A stretch of DNA of 64,000 bases, from contig NC_133500.1 in assembly GCF_025370935.1 (NCBI RefSeq), positions 8,652,187-8,716,186 of the forward strand, read 5' to 3'. The DNA comes from Choristoneura fumiferana. Its lineage: Eukaryota; Arthropoda; Insecta; Lepidoptera; Tortricidae. Shown piece after piece: positions 21,618 to 32,725 of the stretch; the stretch's first letter is position 1; each line of letters opens with the position of its first letter. A program made the position numbers and the translations under genes. A model generated the notes under the pieces. The model was not told the DNA's origin, ran no database searches, and saw nothing but the letters and a program-made list of their open reading frames with translations.

Positions 21618-21828
21618 ACTCTTAGGTAAACAAAAACCGCATCCAAATCGGTCCGTCCGTTTGAGAGCTAGGTTGCCACAGAAAGACAAGTACTGATGTC
21701 AAACTTAATAATACCCCTCTTTTTACGTCCGGGGTAAAGGATGAAGCCAGACGAGCGTAATTGAGTTGTGAGTCGCGTAATTTTGATCGCGTAATTATGA
21801 TTTCATACAATCTGTACAACTAGCTCAT

Positions 21829-22189
21829 CATCATCATCATCATCATCAGCCCGCAGCAGTCCACTGCTGGACATAGGCCTCTTCCATGGCACGCCACAAC
21901 ACTGTCTTCAGCCCCTTGCATACATCCGCTGCCAGCGACCCTTTTAAGGTCGTCCGTCCACTGACTTTCCCGTGTGGTGTCGGGTTAGAATTACATTTCT
22001 CCATTTCTTCCGTGGATGTCGTAAGAGGCGACTGAGGATATAGGTTAAGGTATACCGTAGGCGACAGGCTAGCAACCTGTCACTAATGTACCGTTTTTGT
22101 CAAACTTAAAACCTAAAATTGCTAAAAGTGGCTCCGAAGCGGTAACGTTTCGTGTGCTCTGCCTACCCCATTCGGGAATACAGGCGTGA

Positions 22190-22220
<31 letters not shown>

Positions 22221-22362
22221 CCACTGACTTTGCTCAGAAAATTAGTTCGCGTAAGTGGCGTTGGGCTGGCCGCGTCTGTCGCAGGACCGATGAACGGTGG
22301 AGTAGACGAGTCTTCGAGTGGAGACCGCGGACGGGAAAACGTAGTGTAGGGCGCCCTGAGGC
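21829..22362. mobile_element. RTE LINE insertion with internal inversion (twin priming), interrupted by a SINE-like element
   Basis: Flanked by a 13-bp target-site duplication ACAACTAGCTCAT (21816-21828 and 22363-22375). The left half (21829 to about 21968) is minus-strand RTE 3' end, from WTDDLKRVAGSG to the (ATG)n tail. The right half (from about 22219) is plus-strand and encodes the part just before it, KWRWAGRVCRRTDERWSRR to GKRSVGRPEA. The two halves would be contiguous in an intact RTE ORF, so the upstream half is inverted. A separate 250-bp element sits at the junction. Confidence 0.85.
21969..22218 (+). mobile_element. SINE-like element, family SG (GTGTGGTGTCGGG ... (GT)n)
   Basis: Target-site duplication of 13 bp GTCCACTGACTTT (21956-21968 and 22219-22231). 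It starts CCCGTGTGGTGTCGGG, contains GTCGTAAGAGGCGACTGAGG, GGCGACAGGCTAGCAACCTG and GCCTACCCCATTCGGGAATA, and ends in (GT)13 or so. The same unit, reversed and with its own TSD, is at 53065-53292. Its first about 60 bp resemble the 5' region of the RTE LINE at 35.8 kb. Confidence 0.8.
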
Positions 22363-22738
22363 ACAACTAGCTCATATCCTTTGAATCGCCATGTAGCACA
22401 AACTGGACATTTGTATAGATAAACAGAATGCAGAAATTACGCGACTCACAACTTGAAAAAATTATCAGCCTTTACCCAAAAAAGATTTCGAGTTGGCCCA
22501 AGAGTCTCATCAGCAACAGCCAAAAATATGTAACTGTCGTGCAAAATTTATATACCTCCAGTGGCGAAGCATCCAAGAAGCCCATTCCTACTGGCTTGCC
22601 CAATATTTACAAAATATGACAACATGAACATGACACACAAAATTTATGAAAGATATAAGCGATCTTTGCTTCGGCTTTACCATGGAAATATCTGACGCCA
22701 CACTACTGATAGCTACTTCAAAATTTCAAGAGGCTTCT

Positions 22739-22869
22739 CATCATCAGCCTATGTTCGTCCACTGCTGGACATAGGCCTCTCCCATGGCACGCCACTGAGC
22801 ACGATCCTCGGGTACTCTCATCCAGCTCTTGCCAGCCGCCCTGCGAAGATCATCGCTCCACCGAGGCTC
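22739..22869 (-). mobile_element. 5'-truncated RTE LINE 3' end (131 bp) with TSD
   Basis: Bounded by the 12-bp duplication CAAGAGGCTTCT (22727-22738 and 22870-22881). On the minus strand it ends GGACATAGGC...GATGATG in reverse, i.e. the RTE 3' terminus. It was inserted exactly at the left end of a foldback MITE. Confidence 0.8.
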
Positions 22870-22870
22870 C

Positions 22871-23016
22871 AAGAGGCTTCTAAACGGCTATATTTTATTG
22901 CAATTTGCGGCCGGCAACTAAGTTCCTTCTCTAACACCTTACGCAAGAGCAAGATGCAAATAATGGCCGGCCACAAATCGCAATGAAAATATACATAGAC
23001 CGTTTAGAAGCCCCTT
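22871..23016. mobile_element. MITE with 40-bp imperfect inverted ends
   Basis: GAGGCTTCTAAACGGCTATATTTT pairs with AAAATATACATAGACCGTTTAGAAGCCCCTT in reverse, and the arms continue inward (TTGCAATTTGCGGCCGGC / GGCCGGCCACAAATCGCAA). Non-coding. Confidence 0.65.
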
Positions 23017-23394
23017 TATACGTGTTCAAAGTGTGAACGGAGAAAGTGAGAAAGTCTTGGAAAAGTCCACAAGACAACTTGTCTAGAGAATGAATCTAAT
23101 ATTTCGTTTTTGCGTAGTTACGATCGAATGTTCATAGTAAGGGTAGGAGTTTGACCGATCTCCAAACTTACGTCGAGTGGTTCTTACGACCCTTCTAAGG
23201 GCGTATACGACCAATATGTGTTCCGCAACAACGACGGTGAAGTGTTACTTGTTTGCTGAGGGCTGAATGACGGATTTGTCTCGTGCTAGAGATTTGTATA
23301 GATTCTTTTGTTGCCTTGTGAAGTTCAAAAAGGTGATTTGGTAGCACTTTGCTTTTATATTTGAAGCGTAATGATTAGTATGTGAGGAGAGGCA

Positions 23395-23650
23395 AATTTT
23401 AAGTTGAAGTGGCAATGGGCGGGCCACAGCGAAAAACAGATAACCGTCGGGAGAGAAAACACCTCGAGTGATTACAAACCGGAAGACGAAGCATTGGCAG
23501 GCCTCCCACTAGATGGATTGATGACATCGTGAGAGTTGCGGGTCAACAGGTGCATGCAAGTGGCGAATTGTCGTTTATTGTGGCGTTCTAAGGGGGAGGC
23601 CTTGATTCAGCAGTGGACATCTCCGACGGTGATGATGATTAGAGGCCAAA
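23395..23650 (+). pseudogene. RTE LINE C-terminus and 3' end, dead
   Basis: AAGTGGCAATGGGCGGGCCAC starts the WAGH region, followed by frameshifted GRENTSSDYKPEDEALAGLPL, then GGGGGAGGCCTTGATTCAGC and a GATGATGAT tail. Same fragment type as at 13.5 kb, but with the terminal tail kept. Confidence 0.65.
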
Positions 23651-23967
23651 ATTCTCTCCAGACAGATGTTATATTTGGAGATGACTGGAAGAGAGTTAGA
23701 AATTGTATTTACATCAGAGTTCAGAAACTTTGGTATGAGACTGAACAAACATGAATGACATGACTAGCTATTAATGCATCTTAGCAGTTCATTAAGTCAA
23801 TGTTAGGAAGCAAAAACGTTAAATCACCAGCAATTTCTCATTTGTGTAAAATTTCATGTTTCTTGACTAAATTTTTATGTCTTTTGGATTTTAACTAGAT
23901 CCCGTAAGAATATCGGGATTATCCTATATTATATGGCATTCCCGAAGTCCAAAAGAATCTGACTATG

Positions 23968-24195
23968 AAGCTTGAGGTCCCGGGTTCGATCCTTGGCCGG
24001 GGCAGATATTTGTATGAATAATATGAATGTTTTTTCCCGGGTCTTGGATGTTTAATATGTATTTAAGTATGTATTTAATCTATATAAGTATGTTTATCCA
24101 TTACCTAGTAGGTACCCATAGTACAAACAAGCTTTGATTAGTTTGGGACTAGGTCAGTTAATGTTCCAAGATATTTATTTGTTATTTATTTATCA
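23968..24195 (+). mobile_element. tRNA-derived SINE, family S2
   Basis: GAAGCTTGAGGTCCCGGGTTCG carries the B box, followed by GGGGCAGATATTTGTATGAA, CCATAGTACAAACAAGCTT and the terminal ATTTATTTGTTATTTATTTA. The A box half is replaced by other sequence, so the 5' end is truncated. Confidence 0.75.
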
Positions 24196-24199
24196 TCAT

Positions 24200-25000
24200 C
24201 AGCCAGAAGACGTCCCTACAGGTTAATAATTAGTAAAATTCATTTCAAAAGACATCGTATTTTTGCGATTTAAAATATTGGCTCCGCCGATAACATTCCC
24301 TTTGCAACTTCTAAATGACAAACATACACCATAGGGGGCAAGTTTTGAGCCATAACTTATCCAATCTTTTGTAAACAAGACATTTACTTTCGAAAGATTT
24401 TCTACGTCGTCAGAATACCTTATCTCAAACTGCGGTAGAGGAAAAATGTTCAACAGGAAATAAAAAGTTAGAGTCGTGTTACGAAATGCCACTTTTTACG
24501 AACTGGACAATAAAATGCTATTTACAGATCTAGTTTATAATGGTTTAAGTTAATGGTAAAGGTCGTATTTGTCATGCTCTCTCAATTAGTTTCAGTACTC
24601 ATCGTACATCCGTACAATTTTTAACTTTGACATTTGCCACTAAATTTTAATAATGAAGTTCGATATTAATGGATATGAAAATGGCACTCATTTATGCAAC
24701 AATTAATTAAGTGACACTTCGGGTGCCGACGTATTTTGATCGAGATCCGAGATTTCCCGATGAAAACACATTGAGCATAATTATTTATTTACATTAACAT
24801 TTTTAAACTAAGGCGTGTGTCACAGGCTCTCACACACAGAAACTTTTATTTACATAAAGATGTAAATAAAAACTAATAAATTTAAATAACGCCTGAAATC
24901 AAGAAAGAAGTAAAGAAAGAAAGAAAAACATTTATTCGTGACAAAATATGTACGTGATAAAAATAATAAAAAAATAAAAACGGTAACCGATTCAGATATT
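24200..25000. other. Intergenic DNA, no gene seen
   Basis: Unremarkable AT-rich sequence. A minus-strand LINE-tail-like segment is visible at about 24900-24980 (AAACATTTATTCGTGACAA). Confidence 0.45.
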
Positions 25001-25007
25001 ATCACGA

Positions 25008-25252
25008 AGGGTTCACTAATGTTTAGCAACTAACATGATTCATTTCGCAACTTTTCATTTCGCAAGTGTTTAATATTTCTGAAACTGTAAATATTTCAGG
25101 ATTTTTATAAAACTAACCTAACCTAACCTAAAGGGCTCTACACGATGGCCCTGAAATAAATCCTGAAATATTTACAGTTTTAGAGTTTGCGAAGTGAAAA
25201 GTTGCGAAATGAGTCAGGTTGCCAAACGTTAGTTGCGGAATGAACGGATACC
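25008..25252. mobile_element. MITE with long imperfect inverted arms and a (CCTAA)3 core
   Basis: Left-arm phrases TTCATTTCGCAACTTTTCATTTCGC and AAACTGTAAATATTTCAGGATT are mirrored at the right (AATCCTGAAATATTTACAGTTT, GCGAAGTGAAAAGTTGCGAA). Near the centre (25113-25132) lies ACTAACCTAACCTAACCTAA, three units of the insect telomere motif CCTAA. Short, so chance or recruitment cannot be told apart. Confidence 0.7.
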
Positions 25253-25399
25253 AACACGAAATGGCCCCATGTATGCTGTCATCTCATGATTAAGTAAAAT
25301 GAATCCATTTTCAGTATAATTATTGTTACGTTAATAAAAACGGTGTGTGAAGTCTGTAAACAAATTTAGTGTCAGTTAAAAATCATAGAAATTAGACTA

Positions 25400-25850
25400 A
25401 CGTCATCATGTCAGCCGAAAGACGTCCACTGCTGGACATAGGCCTCCCCCAAGGCTCTCCACTCAGACCGGTCTTGTGCTTTTCGCATCCAACGCGATCC
25501 GCGATCTTAACCAGGTCGTCGCTCCATCTTGTTGGAGGCCTACCGACAGCTCGTCTCCCGGTCCGCGGACGCCATTCGAGAACCTTTTGACCCCATCGGC
25601 CATCAGTCCTGCGAGCAATGTGCCCCGCCCATTGCCACTTCAGTTTTGCAATTCTTCGAGCTATGTCGGTAACCTTAGTTCTATTGCGGATATCATCATT
25701 TCTAATTCTATCCCGCAGAGAAACCCCAAGCATAGCCCTCTCCATAGCCCACCATACATACGACATACGGATCTGAGACGTGGGCGCTAACGATGGGCCT
25801 CATGAAGAAGCTCAAAGTCATTCAGAGGGCTATAGCCTACCCTAAGCTGA
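25400..25850. mobile_element. RTE LINE 3' end with a second internal inversion
   Basis: Minus strand 25400-25766 is open for the RTE C-terminus: MERAMLGVSLRDRIRN, KLKWQWAGHIARRTDGRWG, LEWRPRTGRRAVGRPPTRW, SDDLVKIAD, then the frameshifted 3' end and a short CATCAT tail. Immediately to the right, 25770-25843 reads on the plus strand TYGSETWA, then MGLMKKLKVIQRA, the residues that precede MERAM in the family. The break falls at QRA/MERAM. No clear TSD was found here, so the inversion is inferred from protein order. Confidence 0.75.
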
Positions 25851-25854
25851 ATAA

Positions 25855-27125
25855 AATTCATTGATGAAATATGAAATCGGCCCTCTTCTTTTAGACATCC
25901 AACTGTTTACAGCGCTATCTTACAACCCCTATTGACTTCCGAATAGAAAACCGCCACAAAGTAATCTGACAGATATTAATTCCCTAGTGCTTTGTCTTAC
26001 AAAATTTATGACCCGCCCCACTTTATGCGGTGTTTTTGAAACTAAGCACTGGTTTTTGCTTTCGCTGAAGGAAATGCAGTTCGCGGCTCGATATGACTTA
26101 CAAAACAGGCATAGAATAAAGTAAATATAAAAACAGTAGAGTCATTTTTAAATATAACCTGACCAATTTAGAAAAATTCAAAACCCAGACGTTCCGTAGC
26201 CAAAATGGCATAAACGGAACCCTTATAGTTTTGCCATGTGTTTTTTAATATGTTGTGTATCGATATATACGTAATGTATTGTGTATCGGTGTATTGTGTT
26301 GTGTTGAGTTTAATGTGGAATATATCTTCTGTTTATTAATAATGTTTACGTTGCTCTAAGTGTGTTAATAAAGGCTTATTTTATTCTATTCTATTCTATT
26401 GAATGTCGCAAGTCGATAAGTGAGAAAATTCCGGGCTCTGCTTATAATACGCCTCGTTTCGCGTCAGGAGATAATTAACGAAATCTACGATTTGTGAACG
26501 CTTTGCTGCGGGTGTTTATGGGGGGCGGTGATTGCTTCCCATCAGGTGATCTGCATGGCCGTTTACCCCGTCTTACGTTAAAAACGAAAATTGACAAAAA
26601 TATAAGGCTTTTTAGTATAACTTAAAAACGGAAGCACCTTATCCTTCTGTTCACTTCAACCACGCCGCCGCATGTCACCTTAACAGCAACACGGCAAAAG
26701 AAAAAACTTCTCCAGGCGGCGAGATAACGTCAATTAAGCAAGATGTATGGCCACTAGTGGGCTTATGTAACGTTTCGACCATTACAGGACTGTTGGGGAT
26801 ACCTTCAGCTTGTTTTTGCTTTCATAACACTGTTTGACTGTTTGAGACTAGTTTTTATAAAGTTTTGTTTCACTTTTGAATGTGGAAATCTAATTTTGTA
26901 AGTTAGATTTCAGCTAGTTGCAGTTGTCGGTTTGACTTTATATTTGTTTTTTTAGATCCTTTAGTAGATACATATTTACTGTTGCTTTGCTATTGAATTG
27001 ATCTTTGTAACCTATTAAGTCACATTTTTACCATACATAGTTTTAAAGACCGGACCGAAAGGTCTCGGTTTTGTGATTTTGGAAATTATTTCAATAAATC
27101 TAAAGTTTTATTAAATGTAAAGTTT
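25855..27125. other. Intergenic DNA with LINE tails, no gene seen
   Basis: A LINE 3' end with a (TTCTA)n tail at about 26240-26395, a piece of the GTTCCGTAG/CGGAACCCTTAT repeat at 26190-26225 (minus), and a retroelement end with GGGGGGCGGTGATTGCTTCC at 26519-26575. Nothing protein-coding beyond these. Confidence 0.5.
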
Positions 27126-27506
27126 TTCAAATAAATAAATAAATTGTGTAAATTTAATTGTTTTTTTTTAAACTAGACAGTACATTCGGCAGTTATTCAT
27201 ACAATTGATTTGTACTTTGTGATACTTGGACTTACGAGGATACAATATTCATATGATTAATAGAACTTAACATAAACTGAAGCAATTTATATGTATAGAA
27301 ATTAAAAGTAAAAAAAATCTTAACTAATAAAAGCGAAAGTTCCTGGGTTCGGTACTCTTTGGGTAAAATTTGGTATGTTGATAAGTTGACGTCTGGAACA
27401 ACACATTTTTTTTTCTCGATAAATCTTCATTCAATTCCATGGTTGAAGTTGAACTTTTATGAATAAGGAGAAAACGTAGACCAACATAGAAACTTAATTT
27501 TTATGG

Positions 27507-28022
27507 TTCCGTACCCAAAGGGTAAAAACGGGACCCTATATTACTAAGACTTCATTGTCCGTCCGTCTGTCTGTCACCAGGCCGTGTTTCATGAACCGTG
27601 ATAGCTAGACAGTTGAAATTTTCACAGATGACGTAGGTATCTCTATGTATATACTTGTTTTCTCTGTACTGTTTACTGTATTGGTGTGCAATAAAGAGTT
27701 ATTGTATTGTATTGTGTATTGTATTTCTGTTGCCGCTATAACAGCAAATACTAAAAAGAGTATAAAATAAATATTTAAGGGGTGCTCCCATACAACAAAC
27801 GTGATTTTTTTGCCGTTCTTTGCTCGATATTAATAACGGCAACAGGTACACGCTTGAAATATTCACAGAATATTTAGTTGTAGGTATATTCACTTTAAAA
27901 ATAAAAATAAATAATTAAAATTAAATAAATACTTAAGGGGGGCTGTCATAAAAAAAACATGTTTTTTTGCCGTTTTTTAGAACCCTTTGTGCGCAAGTTT
28001 GACTCACACTTCGCCGGTGTTT
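27507..28022 (+). repeat. GTTCCGTAC interspersed repeat (copy A)
   Basis: From GGTTCCGTACCCAAAGGGTAAA through TCCGTCCGTCTGTCTGTCACC and TTGAAATTTTCACAGATG to TTTGTGCGCAAGTTTGACTC and the CGCCGGTGTTTT end. A second member follows at 28424-28950 (ending CTACTCGCTCTTAGCCGGTT). Both recur in copy B (36240-37010 and 37408-37936). Confidence 0.65.
27636..27723 (+). mobile_element. LINE 3' tail insertion present only in copy A (88 bp)
   Basis: Reads ACTGTATTGGTGTGCAATAA then AGAGTTATTGTATTGTATTG. Copy B has the uninterrupted site (GATGACGTATTTCTG at 36365). Only a very short GTA duplication is visible. Confidence 0.7.
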
Positions 28023-28961
28023 TACTTTATTCGAATTCGTCCATCCAAAATACAATGAATTTTAGTTAAAATTCCGCGTCTACCAATGTCGATCACCTGA
28101 CAAAAACACTCCACCTTTTAAAGCGGACATCTCAACCAAGCCATCTTACAAAATGGTGAAAATTCGTCGAACAAGATAAATCGTCGCTACTTTTAAAAAC
28201 CTCGTATCTCAAATCAATACCTCAATAAAATCGACCCTTCAAATAAGGCGCATAAAGTTCACTTAGAAAAAATATAAATTTTAAGTTACGAGCTTTTTTA
28301 AAAGTAGTGACGAAATGTAACTTTACACGGCAGTGAGGTTGACTCTTAATTTTAGTTTTACTTAAAGGTGCTTGTAAAGTTGAGCATTCACTTGTAACGG
28401 AACATTGGGCATTCGCCATTTTTAGGGTTCCGTACCCTACCCAAAGGGTAAAAACGGAAACCCTATAAAACTTTGCTGTCCGTCCGTCTGTTAGGCTGTA
28501 TATCATGAACCGTGATAGTTAGACAGTTGAAATTTTCACAGATTATGTATAACTATGGCCGCTATAACAACAAATAGTAATAACAGAATAAAATAAATAT
28601 TTAAGGGGCTCCCCTCTCATACAACTAACGTGATTTTTTCCCGTTTTTTTGCTAATGTCTAATGAATGTTGTATAGATGGTACTGTAGGTAGGACACGAC
28701 TGGCTGCCTACATGACGTGTGTTCGAATGAATATACTTCAATTTAAAATATATGACATAGCAGAGTTTTGGGTAGTCGGTCTAGAACTATCGACATATGT
28801 AATGTATTTGCTGAAGTACAAATAAAATAACATAAGAGTTAAAGTGTTTATTCTTTAAATAGGGCTTTTTAGAGAGTTGTGGACCGTCGTCCACAACAGT
28901 ACGGAGCCCTTCGTGCGCGATTCCTACTCGCTCTTAGCCGGTTTTTTAAGTTGATCTAACT

Positions 28962-29372
28962 CAGGGTTTCTCAAACTTATGGCTCCACGTACCCCTGTTA
29001 AAGTTTCTAGACGACAGCGAACCTCTACCTGCCCCCAAAGAAAGTAATAAAATTGACTGTTGGAGAAACTAAGGTTATTTTTATTTCAATCATCATCATA
29101 ATATATAATGCACCTATATTATTTATTATTTATTTCAATAAAAGGTAACAAATATAGGTAAGAATCGTCTTGCCAACGAAAATACAAACTGAAACAAACA
29201 ACAACAAATAAGTAACTTTGGAGTTGAAATATAAAATACAAAAAGACTCCAAAAACCAATCTTAATCATCTTGCCAGTCTTGCAGCCACCATCACGTAAA
29301 CCTTGTCGCGAACCCCCTACCGTCGAATAGCGAACCCCTAGGGGTTCGCGTACCCCACTTTGAGAAACCCTG
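28962..29372. mobile_element. hAT-type MITE (411 bp), polymorphic between the two copies
   Basis: Starts CAGGGTTTCTCAAACTT and ends ACTTTGAGAAACCCTG. The 8-bp duplication ATCTAACT lies at 28954-28961 and 29373-29380. Copy B carries the empty site at 37942-37949 (one ATCTAACT). CAGGG ends and 8-bp duplications are hAT hallmarks. No transposase is encoded. It is itself interrupted at 29176 by a 93-bp SX element. Confidence 0.9.
29176..29268. mobile_element. Minimal SX-family element nested in the hAT MITE (93 bp)
   Basis: An 8-bp duplication TCTTGCCA flanks it (29168-29175 and 29269-29276). It has both family ends (GAAAATACAAACTGAAA and AAGACTCCAAAAACCAATC) but no tRNA-like head. It shows how little sequence the family retains when copied. 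Confidence 0.8.
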
Positions 29373-29578
29373 ATCTAACTGAACAACGATCCAATCATAG
29401 AGCCAAACCTTTACACCATCATTCTAGGGAACGCTCAAATGCTCGACAAAAATTTTATCATTCACAATGACCTCGGACGGATGCTCGGCAAAAAACTTGA
29501 AGCAAATTTACCATTGTTTCGCTTAAATGCTCGCTAAAACCACAAAACAGTACAGAAGTCAATCTCATCACGTACCAT

Positions 29579-30102
29579 GCACTCGGTAAAATCTATTGTG
29601 AAAAATGGTTTGCCTCTCTCTCATACAACGATACCGAAGACATTTTACGCTCATGTAGTTAGTGGGGTCGTAAGTAGTACCTAATCCTAATCCACTAGTT
29701 CTCGCACACTAACTGCGGAAAACACATTCCTTGTCGCCAAACACACACACACACACACACTCACACGCACTCGCACGCGCACGCACACGCACACACACAC
29801 GCGCACACACACACACACATTAACACACACTTTTCGTTTTTATTTTTATTTTTATTTGTAATGTTCCTCTGCTTGCGTTTCATTCCTTTTTGTTTTATAT
29901 TCATTAATTGTAACATTTTTGTAAGTAAGTTTAAAACCTATAAGCCATAGTGTAACAAAGAAAATTGGTAAATTTGTAAACCGACTCAGTTGAGTGCCAA
30001 GATACAGGCTCAGCCTAGTTTGGTACTCACCAGATATATCTGGTATATTGTAATAGTGGTCATTTTTAGATAAATAAAAATTATTCTTATTCTTATTCTT
30101 AT
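29579..30102 (+). mobile_element. Insertion present only in copy A: (AC)n plus LINE 3' end
   Basis: Copy B reads AATCTCATGTATGTATTTC without interruption (38131-38150 region). In copy A, TCAT flanks a 524-bp segment with an (AC)n tract at about 29741-29822 and a 3' end with an ATTATTC(TTATTC)n tail. The tail suggests a LINE; the family is not identified. Confidence 0.75.
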
Positions 30103-30316
30103 TCATGTATGTATTTCACTTTGCAATACCAATGCTCGGCTATCGCTCTAGAGTTGGCGACTATGGTTTATGCACAAAAAACTATCATGGTGTTTGATTT
30201 ATTGTTGACTTGCTGAGAATGAAATGAGAATGAATTGTTGACTTCTTGGGAAGAATGGAAATATAAATGAATAATAACTAAAATATTGTCATCGTTATGT
30301 TACAAATTTAAAAAAA

Positions 30317-30614
30317 GTCGTGGTGGCCTAGTGGCTTGACCTATCGCCTCTCAAACAGAGGGTCGTGGGTTCAAACCCCGGCTCGCACCTCTGAGTTTTT
30401 CGAAATTCATGTGCGGATTAACAATTGAAATTTACCACGAGCTTTGCGGTGAAGGAAAACATCATGCAGGTTTCTGCACAAACCTGCGAAGCAATTCAAT
30501 GGTGCGTGTGAAGTTCCCAATCCGCACTGGGCCCGCGTGGGAACTATGGCCCAAGCCCTCTTGTACTGAGAGGAGGCCTGTGCCCAGCAGTGGGACGTAT
30601 ATAGGCTGGGGTGA
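30317..30614 (+). mobile_element. tRNA-derived SINE S1 (copy A; counterpart 38348-38645)
   Basis: A box TGGCCTAGTGG, B box GGTTCAAACCC, full body and TGCCCAGCAGTGGGACGTAT end. Present at the same place in both block copies, so it predates their separation. Confidence 0.85.
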
Positions 30615-31287
30615 TATTACAAATTTGTCACAGAAAATATCTTTAAAAAGTTTTAAGTGTTATAAATTCGCATTCGCTTATTGCACAAAAAGTTCACAGA
30701 CGCTGTCTCAAGCGGATGGCGGATTCGATTTGTAGCATTCGAACATGGCGGATGTAGACAATGTCTAATTTTGCTATTTCTGTTACTTTGGCTAGTTGAA
30801 GTATAATTTTGATGGTGCTTTATGCGGCGATTAATCTTAACAGTGATCACAAAGTTCTATATTCTTCTCGTGTCTGACATTTTTAATGCGCAAGTGGTCT
30901 CCACTTGGTTTCTGGAATTTTACTATCAAGTTGAAAAAACTACAATCACCGAACAACGTCCCTCTCAAAGAGAGTTTACTTTGACACTGGCGTAATTGTC
31001 CTATTAATAGGACAGAAAAGCCATATTTTAAAAAAGAATGAATGAAGCGGATGGCACTCGCGCTCGCACTGGTCCCAACCGCTCCGAGATATCGTGTCCC
31101 TGAGCAGTGTCTGTGTGTGCGTTGCTCGAGCGCACTTTGTATGTAGATTGATATCTGCACCTATCTGTTTTGTACTAAAATGGCGACTGCCTCAAATTGC
31201 GCAGAGGGGCTACTACGAAATTCGACAATCGAAGTTCGTGTCGCCAAGATACGAAGTTAAAATTTTGCACTTCGTAGTATTGGCTCT

Positions 31288-31419
31288 GCAGGGCTACTAC
31301 GAAACTCGAAACTCGAAGTTCGTGTCGTGCGGTCCCTCTGACACTTATACTATTTAATACGAGAGCGAGAGGGACGGTACGATACGAACTTCGAGTTTCG
31401 AGTTTCGTAGTAGCCCTGC
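31288..31419. repeat. Hairpin with 36-bp perfect arms (copy A; counterpart 39319-39450)
   Basis: GCAGGGCTACTACGAAACTC followed by GAAACTCGAAGTTCGT is repeated inverted after a 60-bp loop containing GAGCGAGAGGGACGGTACG. A third, diverged arm copy lies at 31207-31245. A small foldback MITE kept in both block copies. Confidence 0.75.
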
Positions 31420-32280
31420 TGGTGTCTGTGAGATGCCGACCGCACTTACACATGCACGGCGTTAACATGCTTTAGAATGTATTATTTTTTTTAATCGTGT
31501 ACTTTATTTAACCCACTCGACAAATCCTAGTGGCCTAATCGTAGTACTAAACTTTAAGAAGGCCTGCTACGTAAAAAAATTACAAAATATTATGTTTTCT
31601 TCGGGCGAGCAATATCATTGACTATTCATTCCCGGAATGACATTATCAATATAGATAACCTATCCTAGGTCGCACTTAGCATAGATATTTTAACAGAGAC
31701 GTGAAAAGAGCTGATTAAGTATTTAATAAAATGGCGGGTTAACTAAATCGACGCGCAAGCGTATTTTTTATAAAATCACTGTTTTGTATTTTAGTTTTAA
31801 GCACTAAAAAAACTATTTTCATGGTGCATGTTATTTTGCATTGGTAGTTTTTTTTGATATTATTTCCTTGAATACAAAATATTCTTTTTTTAATTCGCCA
31901 TTATATGGAAATTTATTATCTATAGGTTATGACGAATCTAATGATACCTCATATTTATGTTAAAATCCGTCCATCCGCTTAGGCTGCAGCGAGGACCAGA
32001 GAAATGGCCATACATAACCACCTACATATATACCTAGTGCCATCCACGAAGACGCGTGATTTGGACAAAATTAGACATTAATGACATTGTAATAAGAACC
32101 ACGGCACGCGTCATCGTGAATGACTTTACCTATAAGCTCGAAAAACATAAACCTCCTACGGGCAGTCGGTTAAAAATACGACAAAATGATGATTATGGTG
32201 CAATAAAAACGTAATTTTAAAAACTAAAAAGGCTCAAGAACCCGAGAAATTGGCCTCGAGAATTCTCGAGAAAAAAAGGT

Positions 32281-32340
32281 CTCTCGTTATGAGAGGAGGC
32301 CTATGCCCAGCAGTCGAATAGTAGGCTGGGATGATGATGA
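32281..32340 (+). repeat. 3' end of a SINE S1 / RTE-type tail
   Basis: GAGAGGAGGCCTATGCCCAG and AGGCTGGGATGATGATGATT without a head. Counterpart at 40334-40384 in copy B. Confidence 0.65.
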
Positions 32341-32725
32341 TTATGTAAGTATTCGAAAACATAGCTAAGTCAAAGTATTGTTACCTGCGGATCCCTAAAA
32401 GTCGCACCTTGATAAATCAGTAGCACAGTAAACCTTTTGCACATAGAAAAAAATATATTACTTTCCCCCGTGCAATATATCCAGCGCAGACAGTATCGCC
32501 CTTTCTATTATAAATAAAACCGTGTGTTTACGATTTTACTCAACGTCTTTTTTTACAGCGAAATGGTAAAGTATAGATTGTATTTATATAACGTGTCAGG
32601 ACAAAGAATATAACGTATTAACTAAGGTATTTCTAAACTAAAAAAGGCTCGTACCAAATGCCAGTGTATTGAACGGAGAAATTACTGATTTACGGTTAAT
32701 AATTCGAAACAGCCTGTATGTAGAT

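Noticed and set aside
25111..25132. Interstitial telomere from a chromosome fusion
   Set aside because: Only about three CCTAA units, inside a MITE; far too short for a fusion point.
30409..30735. 108-codon frame repeated at 38440-38766
   Set aside because: Crosses SINE S1 into flanking DNA; it appears twice only because the block is duplicated.
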